Part shown: in pieces, positions 11,342-14,450 of the stretch
Layout of the letters: each line of letters begins with the position of its first letter
Numbering within the stretch: the stretch's first letter is position 1
Origin: Deltaproteobacteria bacterium
GTDB taxonomy: Bacteria > UBA10199 > SPLOWO2-01-44-7
Reading direction: 5' to 3'
Length of the DNA: 14,450 bases
Assembly: GCA_030688705.1 (NCBI GenBank)
Contig: JAUYJH010000019.1
Span: 1-14,450, forward strand
Notes under the pieces: generated by a model
Told to the model about the DNA's origin: nothing
Seen by the model: the letters and a program-made list of their open reading frames with translations, nothing else
The model's database searches: none
Translations under genes and position numbers: made by a program

Positions 11342-13447
11342 ATGAAGACATCCGTTCACGCCGATTTCGGCGGGAGGACATTAACCATCGAAACAGGACA
11401 TCTGGCCAAACAGGCCGGCGGTTCCGTAACCGTCCGCTACGGCGATACCATTGTTTTGGTAACGGCCACAGCGAATGAAAAGCCGAAAGAAAATTGCGAC
11501 TTTTTGCCGCTGACCGTCGATTATATTGAAAAAACATTCGCCGCCGGAAAAATTCCGGGGGGGTTTTTCAAGAGAGAGGGAAGACCTTCTGAAATGGAGA
11601 CGCTAACCTCCCGTTTTATCGACCGCCCGATCCGGCCACTTTTCCCCGACAACTATCACAATGAAACGCAAGTGATTGCTACCGTCTTGTCGGCCGATCT
11701 TGATAACGAACCTGATATTTTAGCCATGGCCGGCGCCTCTGCCGCCCTGATGCTTTCACCGGCTCCTTTCTTGGGGCCGATCGCCGGCGTGCGCGTCGGC
11801 AGAATCGACGGCAAATTTGTCATCAACCCGACCCCCGCCCAAATTGACGAATCGGATATCGATATTATCGTATCCGGCAGCAAAGATGCTGTCGTCATGG
11901 TGGAGGGTGGTGCCAAAGAGATCGAAGAAAGTGTCATGATCGAGGCCATCCGTTTTGCGCATCAGTCGATTCAGCCGGTCCTTAAAATTCAGGAAGAGCT
12001 GGCCAAAAAAGCGGGCAAACCCAAATGGGAAGTCAAAGCGGTTGAAGTAGATGCCGGTCTCAATAAAAAGACGACCGATTTTTTGAAAGGCAAACTTAAA
12101 GAAGCGTATGCCACACCCTCCAAGCAAGAGCGGAGCAACACATTAAAAAAACTTGCGGAAAATCTTTTGTTGGAACTGTGCCCGCTGGGTGCAGAAGATC
12201 CAAATTTGGAAACCGTCAAACAGATTTATGAAGAAGAACAGAGAACGCATGTGCGCCAGATGGTTTTGGAGCAGAAGCGCCGCATCGACGGCCGCGGCAC
12301 CAAAGATATTCGCCCGATCACGTGCGAAACATCGCTGTTGCCCAGAACACACGGTTCGGCCGTTTTCACTCGCGGTGAAACGCAGGCTCTTGCCGTGACC
12401 ACGCTCGGTTCTCCCGATGATCAACAGCTGATCGACGCGCTGGGGGGCGTTTATTACAAACGCTTCATGTTGCATTACAACTTTCCTCCGTTTTCAACCG
12501 GCGAAGTGAAATTTCTCCGTTCCGCCGGCCGCCGCGAAATCGGCCATGGCGCCTTGGCGGAGCGGGCGCTCCGCTATGTGTTGCCGACGGAAGAAGATTT
12601 TCCCTACACCCTTCGCGTTGTTTCCGAGGTTTTGGAATCGAACGGTTCTTCATCGATGGCCACCGTTTGCGGCGGCATTCTTTCCCTGATGGATGCCGGT
12701 GTTCCGATCAAAGCCCCCGTTGCGGGCATCGCGATGGGGCTGATCAAAGAGGGTGAGAAATACGCCGTCTTGTCGGATATTCTTGGTGACGAAGATCACT
12801 TGGGCGATATGGATTTTAAAGTCGCCGGCACACGCAAGGGTGTCACCGCATTGCAGATGGATATCAAAATTCAGGGACTCTCGCAAAAAATATTGGAAGA
12901 GGCGCTGACGCAGGCCCATGAAGGCCGCATGCATATTCTCGACAAAATGGAAGAGGCGCTTAATGCCCCGAGAGAAAATCTTTCGCCCTATGCCCCAAAG
13001 ATCACGACATTGCAGATCAACCCCGACAAGATCGGCGCGTTGATCGGGCCCGGCGGCAAAATGATCCGCTCGATCGTCGATGAAACCGGCGCCAAAATTG
13101 ATGTGGAAGATGACGGCACCGTCAGCGTTTTCGCCATCGATCAAGAGGCCGGAGAGCGGGCCTTGAAACGGATTCGCGAAGTCACCGCCGTTCCCGAAAT
13201 AGGAAAATTTTACAAGGGGACGGTCGTCAAAATCATGGAGTTCGGAGCCTTCGTCGAAATCATGCCGAACACCGATGGCTTGGTGCATATTTCCCAGCTT
13301 GCCAACACCCGAGTCAAACAGGTGACCGATGTGGTGAAAGAGGGGGATGATATTGTCGTGAAGGTGCTGGAAATTGAACCCGGCAGCGGCAAAATCCGCC
13401 TTTCTTTGAAAGAAGCCCTCGGCCATGAAACCGAAACGGTGAATTGA
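11342..13447 (+). CDS. pnp: Polyribonucleotide nucleotidyltransferase (PNPase)
   Basis: 701 residues, a full-length PNPase. Order: first RNase PH domain (about 10-145, with EGRPSEMETLTSRFIDRPIRPLFP), an all-alpha linker (about 240-310), second RNase PH domain (about 318-540, with GRGTKDIRPITCETSLLPRTHGS, SNGSSSMATVCGG and the metal-binding GDEDHLGDMDFKVAGT near 481-496), KH domain (about 560-615, GxxG in LIGPGGKMI) and S1 domain (about 620-695). It degrades mRNA 3' to 5' by phosphorolysis and forms degradosome-type complexes. GAGGAGG gives a strong ribosome site. It is the last gene of the rpsP run; its stop lies five bases from the convergent coaE stop, with no room for a classical terminator. 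Confidence 0.98.
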   Translation: MKTSVHADFGGRTLTIETGHLAKQAGGSVTVRYGDTIVLVTATANEKPKENCDFLPLTVDYIEKTFAAGKIPGGFFKREGRPSEMETLTSRFIDRPIRPLFPDNYHNETQVIATVLSADLDNEPDILAMAGASAALMLSPAPFLGPIAGVRVGRIDGKFVINPTPAQIDESDIDIIVSGSKDAVVMVEGGAKEIEESVMIEAIRFAHQSIQPVLKIQEELAKKAGKPKWEVKAVEVDAGLNKKTTDFLKGKLKEAYATPSKQERSNTLKKLAENLLLELCPLGAEDPNLETVKQIYEEEQRTHVRQMVLEQKRRIDGRGTKDIRPITCETSLLPRTHGSAVFTRGETQALAVTTLGSPDDQQLIDALGGVYYKRFMLHYNFPPFSTGEVKFLRSAGRREIGHGALAERALRYVLPTEEDFPYTLRVVSEVLESNGSSSMATVCGGILSLMDAGVPIKAPVAGIAMGLIKEGEKYAVLSDILGDEDHLGDMDFKVAGTRKGVTALQMDIKIQGLSQKILEEALTQAHEGRMHILDKMEEALNAPRENLSPYAPKITTLQINPDKIGALIGPGGKMIRSIVDETGAKIDVEDDGTVSVFAIDQEAGERALKRIREVTAVPEIGKFYKGTVVKIMEFGAFVEIMPNTDGLVHISQLANTRVKQVTDVVKEGDDIVVKVLEIEPGSGKIRLSLKEALGHETETVN

Positions 13448-13452
13448 ACTGA

Positions 13453-14055
13453 TTAGGTGTTGGGGAGCTGTTTAAAAACCTTCTCGACCTGCTTTTTGGT
13501 GTTGGCGGGGTCTTTGTTGTTGTCGACAGTGAAAGTCGCCTGCTTCGCCTTTTTTTCCAGCGGGAGTTGAGAGGCAATGCGGGCTTTGATGGCCGCTTCT
13601 GATAATCCAAATTTCTTTTTGGCCCTCTCGGCTTGTGTCTTGTCATCCGCGGTGACCACGATAATCGCATCGAGCGGTTCTTCGACATTCCAACCGGCCT
13701 CAAAAAGCAGGGGGATTTCCAACATTACTCTTTTGGCCCCTTGTTTGCGCAATTCCTCTATTTTTTTATGCATCGCCTCGCGGACTTTGGGGTGGATGAT
13801 CGCCTCTAGGGTGCGGCGCTGCACGGGATCACTGAAGACAATTTCACCCAATTTTTGCCGGTCGATGGTTCGGTCGGGGGTCAGAATATCTTCGCCGAAG
13901 CGCGAAACGATTTGCTGCCATGCGACGCGATCGGGCTGCATCAACTCATGCGCCAGAACATCCGCGTCGATTCTTGGAATCCCCAAATCTTCAAAAAGCC
14001 TTCCCACAGTCGACTTGCCGGTTCCAAAACCGCCGGTGAGAGCGATCAATTTCAT
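13453..14055 (-). CDS. coaE: Dephospho-CoA kinase
   Basis: 200 residues. CoaE adds the 3'-phosphate in the last step of coenzyme A synthesis. The P-loop is GGFGTGKS at 8-15, then DADVLAHEL (DxD-type substrate contact, about 30-38), IIHPKVREAM, the family motif LEIPLLFEAGW and RIASQLPLEKKAKQATFTVDNN near the C-terminus. I chose ATG 14055; a GTG directly before it (14058) is also possible. The upstream AAAGGG lies very close to either start. It is convergent with pnp, and a large AT-rich repeat lies upstream. Confidence 0.95.
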   Translation of the reverse strand: MKLIALTGGFGTGKSTVGRLFEDLGIPRIDADVLAHELMQPDRVAWQQIVSRFGEDILTPDRTIDRQKLGEIVFSDPVQRRTLEAIIHPKVREAMHKKIEELRKQGAKRVMLEIPLLFEAGWNVEEPLDAIIVVTADDKTQAERAKKKFGLSEAAIKARIASQLPLEKKAKQATFTVDNNKDPANTKKQVEKVFKQLPNT

Positions 14056-14088
14056 CACCCTTTCATGCCACCATCATTGGGGTAAGGC

Positions 14089-14224
14089 AAATCCTAAATT
14101 CTAAACACTAAATTCCAAACAAATTCCAATTTCCAAATTCCAAGGTCTCAAACGATCCTGTTTGGGATTTGAGAACTTAGAAATTGGGTTTTGTTTAGGA
14201 TTTAGAATTTATGATTTAGGATTT
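14089..14224. repeat. AT-rich heptamer-based inverted repeat, copy 2
   Basis: Heptamers AAATCCT, AAATTCT, AAACACT, AAATTCC open the left arm and AATTTCC, AAATTCC follow. From about 14159 the right arm is an imperfect reverse complement ending in GATTTAGGATTT. Left-arm sequence and unit order match copy 1 at 504. It fills most of the divergent gap between coaE (-) and pdaD (+). No convincing pdaD promoter was found in or after it. Confidence 0.85.
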
Positions 14225-14291
14225 TTTTCTTGTAGCCCATTTATAAATATGTTAGCGGCGTTTTGCACCATCCGCACAAAAGGAGAAAAAA

Positions 14292-14450
14292 ATGAAAGGT
14301 TTTGTTCCAGACAAGGTCTTTTTGACAAAAGGGGTTGGCCGTCACCGCGAAAAACTGCAGAGTTTTGAAATGGCCCTTCGCGATGCCAAGATTGCCAAGT
14401 ATAATCTGGTTCGCGTATCGAGTATTTTCCCCCCCAACTGCAAAATCATT
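14292..14450 (+). CDS. pdaD: Pyruvoyl-dependent arginine decarboxylase, N-terminal part
   Basis: 53 codons to the window edge, starting MKGFVPDKVFLTKGVGRHRE. AAAAGGAGAAA precedes the ATG. The sequence fits PdaD proteins of the bacterial type: LTKGVGRH, then FEMALRDAKIAKYNLVRVSSIFPPNCKII. The Ser43-Ser44 pair in VSSIFPP corresponds to the self-cleavage site that makes the beta and alpha chains and turns the second serine into the pyruvoyl cofactor. The enzyme converts arginine to agmatine, the first step of one route to polyamines. The rest of the gene is outside the window, so intactness cannot be judged. Confidence 0.93.
   Translation, partial: MKGFVPDKVFLTKGVGRHREKLQSFEMALRDAKIAKYNLVRVSSIFPPNCKII

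Noticed and set aside
12650..13426. 258-codon minus-strand open frame inside pnp
   Set aside because: pnp is unambiguous here; the antisense frame has shadow-like composition and no motif.
14162..14368. 68-codon plus-strand open frame before and over pdaD
   Set aside because: It starts in the AT-rich repeat and overlaps the well-supported pdaD start in another frame.

Overview
The window looks like the chromosome of an uncultivated Gram-negative bacterium, most likely deltaproteobacterial in the broad sense (Desulfobacterota, UBA10199 or similar). This rests on an outer-membrane-assembly type gene (bamB-like) next to a YfgM-like TPR protein and der, a MeaB GTPase, a pyruvoyl-dependent arginine decarboxylase, and a ribosomal/tRNA-modification operon. 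No species can be named from sequence alone. Base composition is even along the window. No rRNA, CRISPR array, transposase or integrase was seen.

Layout. 1-512 (+): the 3' end of a HIT-family hydrolase gene, coupled by a 4-base overlap to a small LapA-type membrane protein. 628-2598 (-): three genes of unknown function; the first two in transcription order end in a similar YGNP-containing tail. 2758-3696 (+): meaB. 3744-3817 (-): a tRNA with CAU anticodon. 3871-6039 (+): der, split by a frame-breaking 38-bp tandem duplication, then a YihY/BrkB-type membrane protein. 6031-6801 (-): a lipase-like alpha/beta hydrolase. 6930-8584 (+): a YfgM-like TPR membrane protein and a BamB-like beta-propeller protein. 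8637-13447 (+): rpsP-khpA-trmD-rplS-rnhB-rpsO-pnp, a tight translation/RNA operon in which rimM is missing from its usual place between khpA and trmD. 13453-14055 (-): coaE. 14292-14450 (+): the 5' part of pdaD, with the Ser-Ser self-cleavage site still inside the window.

The striking feature is the density of short palindromic and heptamer-based repeats of at least six sequence types. They sit at six of the eight points where gene orientation switches. They also enter genes: they supply stop codons (lapA, meaB, yihY, the lipase gene), possible start codons (meaB, the TPR gene) and C-terminal tails (meaB, YihY, RNase HII). One is inserted in frame inside the BamB-like protein, and another type breaks the reading frame of der at its interdomain linker. 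The genes are mostly ordinary housekeeping genes; the repeat landscape and the three-gene unknown cluster are the parts worth following up.
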